64,000 nt of DNA, from NCBI GenBank assembly GCA_014529385.2, contig CM043945.1:99729963-99793962 (forward strand). The letters run 5' to 3'. Both the position numbers and the translations under genes were made by a program. This stretch comes from Adiantum capillus-veneris. Taxonomy: Eukaryota > Streptophyta > Polypodiopsida > Polypodiales > Pteridaceae. Positions 11,881 through 23,390 of this stretch are shown one piece after another (the first letter of the stretch is position 1; each line of letters opens with the position of its first letter). The notes below the pieces were generated by a model that was not told the origin of the DNA, made no database searches, and worked only from the letters and a program-made list of their open reading frames with translations.

Positions 11881-13079
11881 TTAGGGTTGCTTTCTATCCA
11901 GCCTTAGAAGATTGTTCTCAGCTTTCACCTTATTTATATAAGCCTTTGCTGTGGTTGCCTTCAAAACTCCTTTTGTGTTACAACCCAATTGCCTAGCTAA
12001 AGTGGTCAATTGTGACGCCTTCATGCTTTCAATGGGTGTACGCTCCTTTGCCAAGATCTCTTGTATTTGGGCTCTTCTCATTTCATTGCGGTGGCTTGTG
12101 TCACTTGCATCTTCAATGATAGTTTCATCTCTGTCACCTTTTGCAGGTGGTATTCTTCTTGTAAAGAACACCTTAGCTGACCAAACATCATTTTTCTGCT
12201 TCCAATACTCCATGATTTGTTTGTATTCACTATCATTTGTCACTATAGGTTGTCCATAACGATTAGAAGCAATTAAATCACGCACATCCCTTCTCTCATC
12301 AAGCTGAATCAAGTATGGCAGTAGCTCCTCCAAGAGCATATTGTCAACCATCTTCTCAGCATCAAATTGTGGTGGAAAAATGCAATTGTTTGCTGGTGAA
12401 ATACATCCCTTGTAAGGAGAGTCATCAATAAGCACTGTTCTTTGTGGATCACATTCAAACCCCATGGCAATTTTGGCTAGAGGCTTGAACATTGCCTCAA
12501 CGTTTGGATTGTCGGGTCTAAACAATTTTTGAGTTTGAGCGGTGTAGCAAACATCTTGCGACCAAATTGCAAAGAAAGGCAATGTATCCTCAGCTAAGTT
12601 GTTTAGTGCTGCAAGGATTTGATACACATTATTCCTAGTAGCTGTCGACCAAATTGCAACATTAAACCTTTGTAAAATAGTCTTCAAGAATTGGATGCAA
12701 CCTGGCCTGAGTATAATATATCTTTTTGAATCCATTTGCACTGAGTTGTGGTGTGAGGATGGTTGAGGGGAACGTTTCAACAATAGACCATTTAAATCCA
12801 ATATAATTGTAAGCATGGATTTCTCAACATCTACGCTACATGACGTAGTACCAATTGGCAATAGCTCGTGAGTGGACTTTTCAGTCTCTTTTGATGTATG
12901 TTGCATTTTTGAAGCATCGATTTCTTGGTTCTCATTATTGGAAGCTTGCTCAAGTTGCACAACACTAGACTCTAGTATAGAAATATCATCCATCTTGGGC
13001 ACTTTAGAAACCATAGAATCTATGGATTCTATAGTTGTTGACTGAACCATAGGAGCATTATCCATCCCAGTTTGTGAAT
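11881..13079 (-). CDS. FCP1/NIF-type HAD protein with SAP-like tail, large 3' exon (HAD1)
   Basis: This is a roughly 400-codon uninterrupted exon with a good acceptor (TTTTCTTAG) at its 5' edge, entered in phase 1. Residues 1-90 are polar and probably disordered. The HAD fold follows: motif I IILDLNGLLL (nucleophile Asp about residue 100, second Asp replaced by Asn-Gly), motif II WSTATRNN (about 149-156), and motif IV VLIDDSPYK (about 221-229). DLNG variants of this fold are known in land plants. The C-terminus (about 355-390) has a helix-turn-helix pattern, IESMKASQLTTLARQLGC, that resembles a SAP nucleic-acid-binding motif. A nuclear or chromatin role is inferred from SAP plus FCP1 fold. 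Upstream exons are unassigned; the SET exon at 13.7-14.3 kb has its own stop, so a single transcript is not certain. Confidence 0.75.
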
Positions 13080-13319
13080 CTAAGAAAACACACACACAAA
13101 TGGTATCTCAAAACCACTAGAATTTTATTCACCATATTTATATGTAGAACTCCTAGTAAGAAATTTATTTAAGGTAAAGTCGTTGTTAGAATCCTTGCAA
13201 CCATTTTCAGCATTCGTACACCAAACACCACTTGTCTAAAATACAATCTACTAACTCAACATTTTCCATCCTACACTTTATTAAAGATGAGTACTTAAAG
13301 TGAAAACTAAAAGCCACCC

Positions 13320-13500
13320 TTGTTGAGGAAACATGGATACAAGGTCCACCAAATGTCCAACCTAGACTACAAGAAAATAATTAGAGATTTGGCTTAGATT
13401 TGGATTCAAAGGCCACCACTTATTCAAGTAAGATAACTCCACTTGTTTAAGACAGTAATGTTTGAAGCCCCACCACTTGTCCAACCTAGACATTGATTAA
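13320..13500 (-). repeat. Isolated satellite cores between HAD1 and SET exons
   Basis: Three or four diverged copies of the complementary core (GGTCCACC or CCACCACTTGTCCAACCTAG) lie in the putative intron or intergenic gap. They mark the switch of core orientation relative to array B. Confidence 0.7.
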
Positions 13501-13721
13501 ATTTTGGTAAGATTTATCACAAATCTAGAGTAGAATCAAGATTCTATGGCCAAGGTAGTCAAATATGTTAGACAACACACAAAGCATAAGAGCACTCTAG
13601 ATTCTCGTTGAGCATAAACTAAACAATAATCAAATGTTATATTTACTTGAGATTTCATCCATGAAAAATGAAAATGATGCATGTACTTGAGATTTCCATC
13701 CATGTACAATACTTTACAATG

Positions 13722-14278
13722 TCAAGTAAAGTTATAGTCAGCAAACAACTCTTCTCCTGCTTCAACTTGACAAATAGTCTCAATGCATACATGGCCATAT
13801 TCTTCTGACTTGATGTGTGAAGAGGTGCATTTATGCCAAGGTGGCAAATTTGGATCAAATGTATAGCGTACGTTGGGACAGACATTTGTACTGTGAGAAC
13901 TATTTATATAGCCCGACACGTTTCCTTCTTCTACACAACCAATAATGTATGATTGATCTTCCTCTTCTTCTATGTTTGGATCCTCTAGAAGAGAATATTT
14001 ATAAGCTCTTGGAAATATTTTGCATATCTTTTTCCAGTCTTGAAATCTATACTTATGCCCTCCATAGTTTAGAATAGTCAAACCACTTTCCAGGGTAGTA
14101 TGCACAAATAGCCCATAACCAGCTCCTTCAATACATGAAAGTCGCACTTCAAAATCCACACCGTTAATATGGAAAATTACATCTTTGGGAATAGGAAAAG
14201 TTGGTGTCCCAAAAGGATCTTCATGCCAATCATAGTGTGAAATACATCTAGTTTTTATATCACTTAACTCCTTTGTGT
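13722..14278 (-). CDS. SET-domain protein, C-terminal exon
   Basis: The exon opens after a strong acceptor (TTTTCTTCTTTTTGCAG) and ends at a stop just after the SET core. Visible SET features, in order, are the GxG-type start CIEGAGYGLFVH, the strand ILNYGGHKY, the pseudoknot-like segment GYINSSHSTNVCPNVRY (in place of the usual NHSCxPN), and the closing strand AGEELFADYNF. SET proteins transfer methyl groups from S-adenosylmethionine to lysine, often on histones. The altered NHS motif makes activity uncertain. No post-SET cysteine cluster follows. The reading frame continues to the left exon border, so earlier exons must exist, but I could not find them in the 2.4 kb of satellite-rich DNA upstream. 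It may be joined to the unrecognised exon at 16.7-18.0 kb if that exon's stop is bypassed by splicing. Confidence 0.7.
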
Positions 14279-14459
14279 CTGCAAAAAGAAGAAAATATTA
14301 TGCATAAAATAATGACAATATCAAAGAAAGATATCATTATTTTATAGTCCAATAGGTCCATTGTATGGAAGACTTAGAGTGCCTCTTACATGGTGCCTCC
14401 AAGGTTTCCAAAAAATAAAATCATTGGAAAAAAAAGGCCACTGTGTCTCCAATCTATTG

Positions 14460-16360
14460 CCCATTTGAAGCATAGAGAGAACCAAGGTCCACCACTTGTC
14501 CAAGCTAGACATGGAGCATTGACACAAGATCCAACACTTATCCAAGAACCCTATAGTATATGTGGTAACATGGGATGCATTGATGCAACAAAAGTAGTCT
14601 AGCCTCCTCATCCATCTCTTTTTTCTTGTAGCCTAGAGGGATTAGTTTCAAGGTCTATCACTAGTCAAAAACTACACATAGAACATTGATACAAGGTTCC
14701 ACCACATGTGAAACCTATCATCTCTAGTAGCATGGATGGTTTGATATCAAGGTTCATCGCGTGTCCTACCTATACTCTATTGTAGCATATAGATTCTGGT
14801 TTGGTGGTACTACACTTGTCCAAACTTGGCTTGTTGTTGATATCTGGAGGTAATCAAGGGTCCTCCACTTGTCCAAGTTAGGCATATAAAACAATTGCAA
14901 GGTCCACCATGTGTACAACATATGATTGATTATAGCATGCATGGTCTTATTTCATGGGCAACCATCTTCTCTCCAACATGTGTCCAACCTCGGCTCCATT
15001 GAAGCATGGAGAGAAGCAAGGTCCACCACTTATCAAAGCTATTATTTTCTCCCAGTGCTTTCAAAACCCATAATACGTTGTACATGGGGGGGGGGGGGGG
15101 ATTCTTGTTTCAAGGTCCACCACTTGGCTAAGATTGGATCCATTGAAACATAAAGAGAAGCAAGCTCTACCATTTGTCCAAGCTAGGAGCCATTGAAACA
15201 TGAAAACCCCATAATATGTTGTATACGGGGGTGTGTTTTTCAAGGTCTACCACTTGTCTAAGCTATGGTCCATTGGAACATGGAGAGAAGCAAAGCTCCA
15301 CCACTTTTCTAAGCTAGGATCCATTGAAACATGGAGAGAAGCAAGCTCCATTGTTTGTCTAAGCTAGGCTCCATTGGAACATGGAGAAAACAAGCTCCAC
15401 CACTTGCCTATTATTGCATAGAGATTCTGGTTTGAAGGTCCACCACTTGTCCAACCTTGCCTTCATGTATGGAGATAATCAAGAGTGCAATGCTTCTCTA
15501 AGCTAGGGACATAAAAGAGTTTCAAGGTCCACTACATATACGATCTATGATGGGTTGTAGCATGGGAGGTTTCATTTTAAGGTTGACCACTTCTCCAGCT
15601 CCGCTTGTCCAACCTCAGATCCATTGAAGAATGGAGAATAAAGGTGTACCAACTCTCCAAAATAGGCAAGACAATCTCTATAAAACCCATGAATTGTTAA
15701 TATATGCTATGCTGTGGAGTTTTGTTTGAAGTTCCACTCCTTATCCAAGCTACAATCCATTGAAGCATGGAACTAAGTAAGATATATCTCTAGTCCAAGA
15801 TAGGATCCATTGAAACATAGAGAGAATCAAGGTCCACCACTTGTCCAAGCTATGCATGGGTAATTGATATAAGGACCACTACGTTTTCACCTATACTATG
15901 CTCTATCATGGATGGTTTCATATCCCACCAATTTTCCAACCTATTTAGTAGGTTGTATTATGGGGGTTTGGTTTCAAGGTACTTCACTTGTCTAAGGTGG
16001 GTTCCATTGAACCATGGAGAGAAACTATGTCTACCACTTGTCCGAAATATGCTCCTTTAAAACATAAAAACAAGGTCCACCACTTGTCCAAGCTAAAGTT
16101 TCTCTCCATTGAAGCATGGAGAGAAACAAGGTCTACCACCTGTCCAAAATATGCTCCATTGAAACATAAAAGCAAGGTCCACCACTTGTCCAAGCTAATA
16201 TAACAAATGGGTGTTGGTTACAAGGTGTACCACACTTGTCTAAACTAGTCTTCATGCAAGGTCTACCACATGTCCAAGCTATATGAGCTTGTTTTGAAGG
16301 TCTACCACACCTCTTGAAATTAGGATCCATGTAAGGTCCACCTTTTGTCAAGCTATGCAT
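14460..16360 (-). repeat. Satellite array C, degenerate
   Basis: Diverged GGTCCACCACTTGTCCAAGC cores occur every 50-100 bases, with accessory words such as CCATTGAAACATGGAGAGAA. The orientation is sense with respect to the minus-strand genes on both sides, so the array could be intronic. A run of about 17 G lies near 15,087. Units are too diverged to show a clean period. Confidence 0.85.
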
Positions 16361-16722
16361 TTAATGAGTACGAAAACTAAGTAAAATGCAGTACTTAAAT
16401 ACCGTTCCAAGCTCATTAAGATTTTGGTCTCTAAGGCCGGCCACCACCACATGTCTAATCTATGCTCTAATTGATTACTTATGCTAGTTCTCAAAGTCCA
16501 AACATAAGCTCCCTTCTAGCAAGGTTAGTTTAAATTTAGGCTCGAGCACCTGTCTAAGCTAGGTTCAATTTATGAAGCATCACCATTTAACCATGCTACG
16601 ATCTAATGTATCATATCAAGGGGGTATTGATAAAAGGTCCAAAACTTATTGAGTTCAAGCTCTTAAGTAATTAAGTCTTTGTGAGTATTAAATGTTATAG
16701 TTTTAGTCTACAGATCCACCAT
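16361..16722. other. 3' flank of the ParB-like gene
   Basis: AT-rich sequence with only weak traces of the satellite core. It would contain the 3' untranslated end of the gene that stops at 16,723. No distinct polyadenylation signal was identified. Confidence 0.35.
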
Positions 16723-17961
16723 TCAAAAACTCAAGTAATTTACAAAGTCTAGCAGCATGGTCTCCACGCTTTTTGCCTCCTCCACACTATCAATTAAGCA
16801 GATAACTTCTTTTTTCTGTTGTATTCCTTCTTGTGCAACCAAGGAGCCATCACCAAAAACATCAACAAGCTTGCGGTCTTCAAAACAATATGTACGAATG
16901 TAGTGCTTGACCAAAGCTCTTTTTTTGGCCTCCAAATATTGCAAATCTGACATATCGTTATCTGCTACTTGAAGAAGAGAACAATCAATTGGCATGGGAT
17001 GTTCCTCTAATCTTCTTCTCAGGTCTTCAAATGCATTGCCTTGTCCCAAGAAGGCAATAACTGTTAGGAATTGAATTGCTCCTTTGCAAGGAGCTGAGGG
17101 AAAGTGATGCAATGCACCACAACAATGGTAGCTCAGATTATCTCCCATGGCGTGAAAGGCACATTGCAATTTTGTGAAGTTAGTGAAATCCACAAATGCA
17201 AGAAAGACAAATCCAGGATCTGTTGACCCTCCAGCAATAGCCAAGATCCCATCCAAAGCATTGTTAAATGTCTCCTCACTCCACTTCAAATTGCCTCCAA
17301 CGTTTTTTGTCATATCTAAAACACATAAGCCAATAGGCACTTTATTATTGAAGTGGCGCATCAAGTAGAGATTGCCTTCCATTTGTAGGCTCACCACATA
17401 GATTGACCATGGCAAATCTCTAGGCTCAGTTTTCTCCTTTTGAAGGTGAATTGCCCATTGCATGTATTTTATTGCTCCATCTGGAAAAGCCATTTTCTTT
17501 GTTCCACGCGTCAAACTAGATCTGATCCATTCCTCGCATAGCATTAAAATTGTTTTATAAACAACATCATTGATGTTATACATTTTGACCACCTCCTCCC
17601 AGTCTTTACATGGTGAAGACTCATTCAAATTGTTGAAGCCTTCAAGAAGTGCATCTTGAATCAATTTGTCTTGCTTCAACTGCTTGATTCGATCATACAT
17701 GTCAGTTGCATCACCATCCTTTGCACTCTTTGACAGTAAAATCTTCTCATCTCTAATCTCTTCTTGAATAGTCTTTACCTCTGATTCCTCAAGGCCACAA
17801 AGGTATCTAAATACAGTTGTTGGGGGTTTCTTATTCTCCTCTTCTAGATTTTCAATGATTTCTATCCAGCAATCATAAACTAAATCAGAGTACGTGACCA
17901 TGTGTGCCTGTTTAGCAATCCAACTTGCTGCTGCACTCATTCTTGCCAATCGAAGAAAAGC
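16723..17961 (-). CDS. Unrecognised 413-codon exon spliced to the ParB/DGQHR-like exon
   Basis: An intact exon follows an 84-base intron (17962-18045; donor GTAAGT, acceptor TTTCTTTTTAG, phase 0) and begins AFLRLARMSAAASWIAK. I do not recognise the family. The N-terminal third (about 30-110) is acidic and probably helical. The middle (about 175-290) alternates hydrophobic strands with Gly-rich turns (VPIGLCVLDM, GGSTDPGFVFLAFVDF) and could be a Rossmann-like fold. A Cys/His-containing stretch (YHCCGALHHF) lies near 280. The C-terminal part is helical. The intact length contrasts with the frameshifted exon upstream, so either the frameshifts are assembly errors or decay is recent. The paralogue at 61.3 kb keeps only the first nine or so codons of this exon. 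Confidence 0.65.
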   Translation of the reverse strand, partial: AFLRLARMSAAASWIAKQAHMVTYSDLVYDCWIEIIENLEEENKKPPTTVFRYLCGLEESEVKTIQEEIRDEKILLSKSAKDGDATDMYDRIKQLKQDKLIQDALLEGFNNLNESSPCKDWEEVVKMYNINDVVYKTILMLCEEWIRSSLTRGTKKMAFPDGAIKYMQWAIHLQKEKTEPRDLPWSIYVVSLQMEGNLYLMRHFNNKVPIGLCVLDMTKNVGGNLKWSEETFNNALDGILAIAGGSTDPGFVFLAFVDFTNFTKLQCAFHAMGDNLSYHCCGALHHFPSAPCKGAIQFLTVIAFLGQGNAFEDLRRRLEEHPMPIDCSLLQVADNDMSDLQYLEAKKRALVKHYIRTYCFEDRKLVDVFGDGSLVAQEGIQQKKEVICLIDSVEEAKSVETMLLDFVNYLSF

Positions 17962-18045
17962 CTAAAAAGAAATAGAGAAATAATTAAACTATTGAGCAAG
18001 ATTTGTTAATTAAACACTATCAAAAAGACAAAGAAAATAACTTAC

Positions 18046-19236
18046 ATCCCATCCGGCACGAGATGCATGTCCCTCTGCAATTCCACTTGCTGCCTTTGGT
18101 GGTCGTCCTGAGAAGATCCATTGACTCCGTAAATGTCTCAATATTTGGCTGTAAGGTTGCTTGACATACAATGCCTGAGCCTCCTCATTTGCAATGGCAG
18201 ATATAGCAGTTGCAACAAATGGAGGAGCATTCACAACAATGCGAGCCTTTCTAAATTTATACACGCTAATCAGTCTTTCAAAGATCTCTTTGTTGTTTTG
18301 TTCATTGTGAAGCAAAACTTTTGCAGCATAGATTGAATGCTGCCCATCAAGAATCCAATAATGATAATCTTTAATTTTTTGCTCCTCTACCTCTTCTACT
18401 GCCAAAGGAGTCCCCTTCTTTGATTTTGCATTTCGAACAGGCATCAAATATGCACATGCTGCAGGCTTGGTCGTACTCCGTGAAAATCCAAATAACACAC
18501 TTTCAGCGTGTTTTTTATCCATAATACGTGCATTATAGTGATCAGGAGCAAGCCAACAATTTTGAATAGGGATATCAAATTCCCTATATTGGAAAGGAAA
18601 ATAATTTATGTACTTATTCATTCCACCTGTATCTTTTTCTTGTCCTTTCATGGCCTCAGCTTCTAAAACATCTGGATCCACAATTCTCTCTTTGACATTG
18701 AACCCTCTGTTGATGAGGATGCCAAAGATGCCTTGTCTACATCCAAAATGGAACTAGTTCGCTTAGCTTCTACTTTCTGCACTTTTGCTTGCTTCTTTGT
18801 GGATGGTGGTCGTGAAGCTTTCACCTTTTTTTCGTTGTAGTGTGGCAATGATGGAGCTTTGAAGTTGATCTGCTGTGATATTTGGATTTGATTCTGCAAA
18901 CTTCCATCCTCGAGAAAACATTGTCTCTTCTTTGTTTCTAGACATGCGCTCCAATGCATATGCTCCTGGAGATAGTTGAAATTCTAGATTCATTGGAACT
19001 AGAATGTCAATGCATTCCACCTCTGGATGACTATCAACTACAGAGACAGATGCTTCCACACTTGTCCAACATCTTCAAACAAGCTGTCATTCTCCTTTTT
19101 GGCAATAAATAGATGCACCTTATGAAATTGTGCACCCTCTATACCATGTATGTCCAAATACCATTTCCTAAGATCATTGCAAGTATAGTCAACTGAGACA
19201 GCAACCCTTGCAACCTGTTTTTTGGAGCCATCTTTC
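18046..19236 (-). pseudogene. ParB/DGQHR-like domain exon, three frameshifts
   Basis: The exon starts at an acceptor (TTTTTTTGTTTCAG) and ends at a GTAAGT donor. The 5' part encodes RKWYLDIHGIEGAQFHKVH and ITADQLQSSII. The 3' part carries WILDGQHSIYAAK (Asp codon near 18,348), the DGQHR signature of the ParB/sulfiredoxin-like fold, followed by ARIVVNAPPFVATA and LYVKQPYSQILRHLRSQWI. ParB-fold proteins act as CTP-dependent DNA clamps or nucleases; the role here is unknown. Comparison with the plus-strand paralogue shows a one-base deletion near 19,065, a shift in an A7 run near 18,833, and a third shift near 18,705. The same exon order and the same downstream intron occur in the paralogue, so both are DNA-level copies and not retrocopies. 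Confidence 0.75.
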
Positions 19237-19309
19237 CTGAAACAAAAAAAACCAAATGTTATTTTAACATATACTTTTTTGTAATGGATTAAGTTTGTGT
19301 GAATACAAG

Positions 19310-22300
19310 TTCCACCACTTGTTCAAGCTAGATCTAAGCAAGTATACATAGTGATCATTTAAGCTAGTAAACTAAGGGAAGGGAGAAGTAAGGTCCACCA
19401 CTTGTCCAAGCTCAGCTCTAGACAACATGGAGAGATTGAGGTCTACTAATTGTCTAATATAGGCTAACTATATTGAAACATAGAGAGAAGCAAAGGTCCA
19501 CCACTTGTCCAATCTAGGGTCCATTGAAACATGGAGAGAAGGATGCTCCACCATTTGTCCAAAATAGGCTCCATTGAAACATGAAGAGAAGCAAGATGCA
19601 CCATGTCTTTGAGAATGCAAGGCTCCATTGAAATACCTTAAACCCATGATGATTTTTTATATTGTGGGGTTTAAATTCAAGGTCCACCACTTGTCCAACC
19701 TATTATCCCTAGTAGCATGAGTGGTTTGGTCTCAAGAATCACCACTTTTCCACTCAATGTCATTATATAAAGAAGATCTGGGTGTTAAGGTCCACCACTT
19801 GTCCAAACCTATAAGGCTATATCTAAAATGGTATTATTTACCACCACTTGGAATGCACATGAATGGGTTTTACATAGGTGTATGGTTCCAAGGTCGCCAC
19901 CACTTGTCCAAGCTAACTCTATTGAAACATAGAGAGACTCAAAGGTCCACCACTTGTCCAAGCTAGGCTCCATTGAAACATGGAGAGAAGGATGCTCCAC
20001 CATTTGTCCAAGCCAGGTTTGATTGAAACATGAAGAGAAGCAAGCTGCACCATGTCTCCAAAATGCTAGGCTCCATTGAAATATCTTAAACCCATGATAT
20101 TTCGTACATGGGGGGTTTACATTCAAGGTCCACCACTTGTCCAACCTATTATCACTAGTAGCATGAGTGGTTTGATGTCAAGATTCACCACTTTTCCACT
20201 CTATGTCATTATATTAAGAAGATCTGGGTGTTAAGGTCCACCACTTGTCCAACCTATAAGGCTATATCTTAAAGGTATTCTTTCTCACCACTTGGAATGA
20301 CCATGATAGGTTTTACATGGGGGTTTGGTTCCAAGTTCCACCACTTGTCCAAGCTAACTCTATTGAAACATAGAGAGAAGCAAAGGTCCACCACTTGTCT
20401 AAGCTAGGGTCCATTGAAACATGGAGAGAAGGATGCTCCACCATTTTCCAAGATAGGCTCCATTGAAACATGAAGAGAAGCAAGCTGCACCATGTCTCCA
20501 AGATGCTAAGATCCATTGAAATACCTTAAACCACGATATTTTGTACATGGGGAGTTTACATTCAAGGTCCACCACTTGTCCAACCTATTATCTCTAGTAG
20601 CATGAGTGGTTTGGTCTCAAGATTCACCACTTTTCCACTCTATGTCATTACGTTAAGAAGATCTGGGTGTTAAGGTCGACCACTTGTCCAACCTATAAGG
20701 TATATCTTAAAGGGTATTCTTTCTCACCACTTGAAATGTCCATGAATGTTTTACATGGGGGTTTGGATTCAAGGTCCACCACTTGTCCAAGCTAACTCTA
20801 TTTGAAACATAGAGAGAAACAAAGGTCCACCACTTGTCCAAAGCTAGGCTCCATTGAAACATGGAGAGAAGGATCCTCTACCATTTGTCGAAGCTAACTC
20901 TATTGAAACATGGGGGGTTTACATTCAAGGTCCACCACTTGTCCAACCTATTAACGCTAGTAGCATGAGTGGTTTGGTCTCAAGATTCACCACTTTTTCA
21001 CTCTATGTCATTATATTAAGAATATTTGGGTGTTAAGGTCCACCACTTGTCCAACCTATAAGGCTATATCTTAAGGGTTATTCTTTCTCACCACTTGGAG
21101 TGACCAGCATAGGTTTTACATGGGGGTTTTGTTTCAAGGTCCACCACTTGTCCAAGCTAACTCTATTGAAACATAGAGAGAATCAAAGGTCCACCACTTG
21201 TCCAAGCTAGGGTCCATTGAAACATGGAGAGAAGGATGCTCCACCATTTGTCCAAGATACGCTCCATTGAAACATGAAGAGAAGCAAGCTACACCATGTC
21301 TCCAAGATGCTAGGCTCCATTGAAATACCTCAAACCCATGATATTTTGAACATGGGGGGTTTACATTCAAGGTCCACCACTTGTCCAACCTATTATCTCT
21401 AGTAGCATGAGTGGTTTGGTCTCAAGATTCACCATTTTTCCACTCTATGTCATTCTATTAAGAATATCTGGGTGCTAAGGTCCACCACTTGTCCAACCTA
21501 TAAGGCTATATCTTAAACTTTATTCTTTCTCACCACTTGGAGTTACCAAGATAGGTTTTACATGGGAGTTTGGTTCCAAGGCCCACCACTTGTCCAAGCT
21601 AACTCTATTGAAACATAGAGAGAAGCAAAGGTCCACCACTTGTCCAAGCTAGGCTCCATTGAAACATGGAGAGAAGGATGCTCCACCATTTGTCCAAGAT
21701 AGGCTCCATTAAAACATGAAGGGAAGCAATCTGCACCATTTTTCCAAGATGCTAGGCTCCATTGAAATACCTTAAACCCATGATATTTCGTACATGGGGG
21801 GTTTACATTCAAGGTCCACCACTTGTCCAACCTATTATTCTTAGTAGCATGAGTGGTTTGGTCTCAAGATTTACCACTTTTCCACTCTATGTCCTTATAT
21901 TAAGAAGATCTGGGTGTTAAGGTCCACCACTTGTCCAACCTTTAAGGCTAGATCTTAAAGGGTATTATTTCTCACCACTTGGAATGACCATGATTTGTTT
22001 TACATGGGGGTTTGGTTTCAAGGTCCACCACTTGTCCAAGCTAACTCTATGGAAACATAGAGAGAAGCAAAGGTCCACCACTTGTCCAAGCTAGGCTCCA
22101 CTGAGACATTTATAGAAGGATGATCCCCCATTGGTGGAAGATAGGCTTCATTGAAACATGAAAAGAAGCAAGTTGCACCATGTCTCCAAGATTCTAGGAT
22201 CCATTGAAATACCTTAAACCCACGATATTGTTTACATGTGGGGTTTAACGTCAAGGCCAGTCACTTTTCCAAGCTATTATCCCTAGTAGCATGAGTGGTT

Positions 22301-23390
22301 TGGTCTCAAGATTCACCACTTTTCCACTCTATGTCATTATATAAAGAAGATCTAGGTGTTAAGGTCGACCACTTGTCCAACCTATAAGGGTATATCTTAA
22401 AGGGTATTCTTTCTCACCACTTGAAATGTCCATGATATGTTTTACATTGGGGTTTGGTTCCAAGGTCCACCCCTTATCCAAGCTAACTTTATTCTTCTCA
22501 TAGAGAGAAGCAAAAGGTCCACCACTTGAAACATGGAGAGAAGGATGCTCCACCATTTGTCGAAGCTAACTCTATTGAAACATGGAAGGTTTACATTCAA
22601 GGTCCACCAGTTGTCCAACCTATTAACGCTAGTAGCATGAGGGGTTTGGTCTCAAGATTCACCACTTTTTCACTCTGTGTCATTATATTAAGAATATTTG
22701 GGTATTAAGGTCCACCACTTGTCCAACCTATAAGACTATATCTTAATGGTTATTCTTTCTGACCACTTGGAGTGACCATGAAAGGTTTTACATGGGGGTT
22801 TGGTTCTAAGGTCCACCACTTGTCCAAGTTAACTCTATTGAAACAAAGAGAGAAGCAAAGGTCCACCACTTGTCTAAGCTAAGGTATATTGAAACATGGA
22901 GAGAAGGATGCTCCACCATTTGTCCAAGATAGACTCCATTGAAACATGAAGAGAAGCAAGCTGCACCATATCTCCAAGATGCTAGCCTCCATCGAAATAC
23001 CTTAAACCCACGTTATTTTGTACATGGGGAGTTTACATTCAAGATCAACAATTTGTCCAACCTATTATCGCTAGTACCATGAGTGGTTTGCTCTCAAGAT
23101 TCACCACTTTTCCACTCTCTGTCATTATATTAAGAATATTTGGGTGTTAAGGTCCACCACTTGTCCAACCTATAAGACTATATGTTAATGGTTATTCTTT
23201 CTCACCTCTTGAAAGACTATATCTTAATGGTTATCCCTAGCTATTATTGCTAGTAGCCTGAGTGGTTTGGTCTCAAGATTCACCACTTTTATTAAGAATA
23301 TGTGGGTGTTAAGGTCCACCACTTGTCCCACCTATAAGGCTACATCTTAAAGGTTATTCTTTCTTACTACTTGGAGTGACCATGATAGGT
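19310..23390 (-). repeat. Satellite array D1, diverged 420-500 bp units
   Basis: Tandem units of the GGTCCACCACTTGTCCAA family, of variable length, begin within about 75 bases of the acceptor of the ParB-like exon. Each unit holds several cores 50 bases apart, separated by CTCTATTGAAACATAGAGAGAA and related words (written here as one 22-base consensus in two parts: CTCTATTGAAAC, ATAGAGAGAA). The divergence between units is visibly greater than in the central block to the right. Confidence 0.9.

Noticed and set aside
6023-19236. Endogenous giant-virus segment (SET, FCP1-type HAD and SAP are found in large DNA viruses)
   Set aside because: The exons are split by spliceosomal introns, the HAD motif is the land-plant DLNG type, copia and LINE neighbours are plant, and there is no capsid, polymerase or packaging gene.
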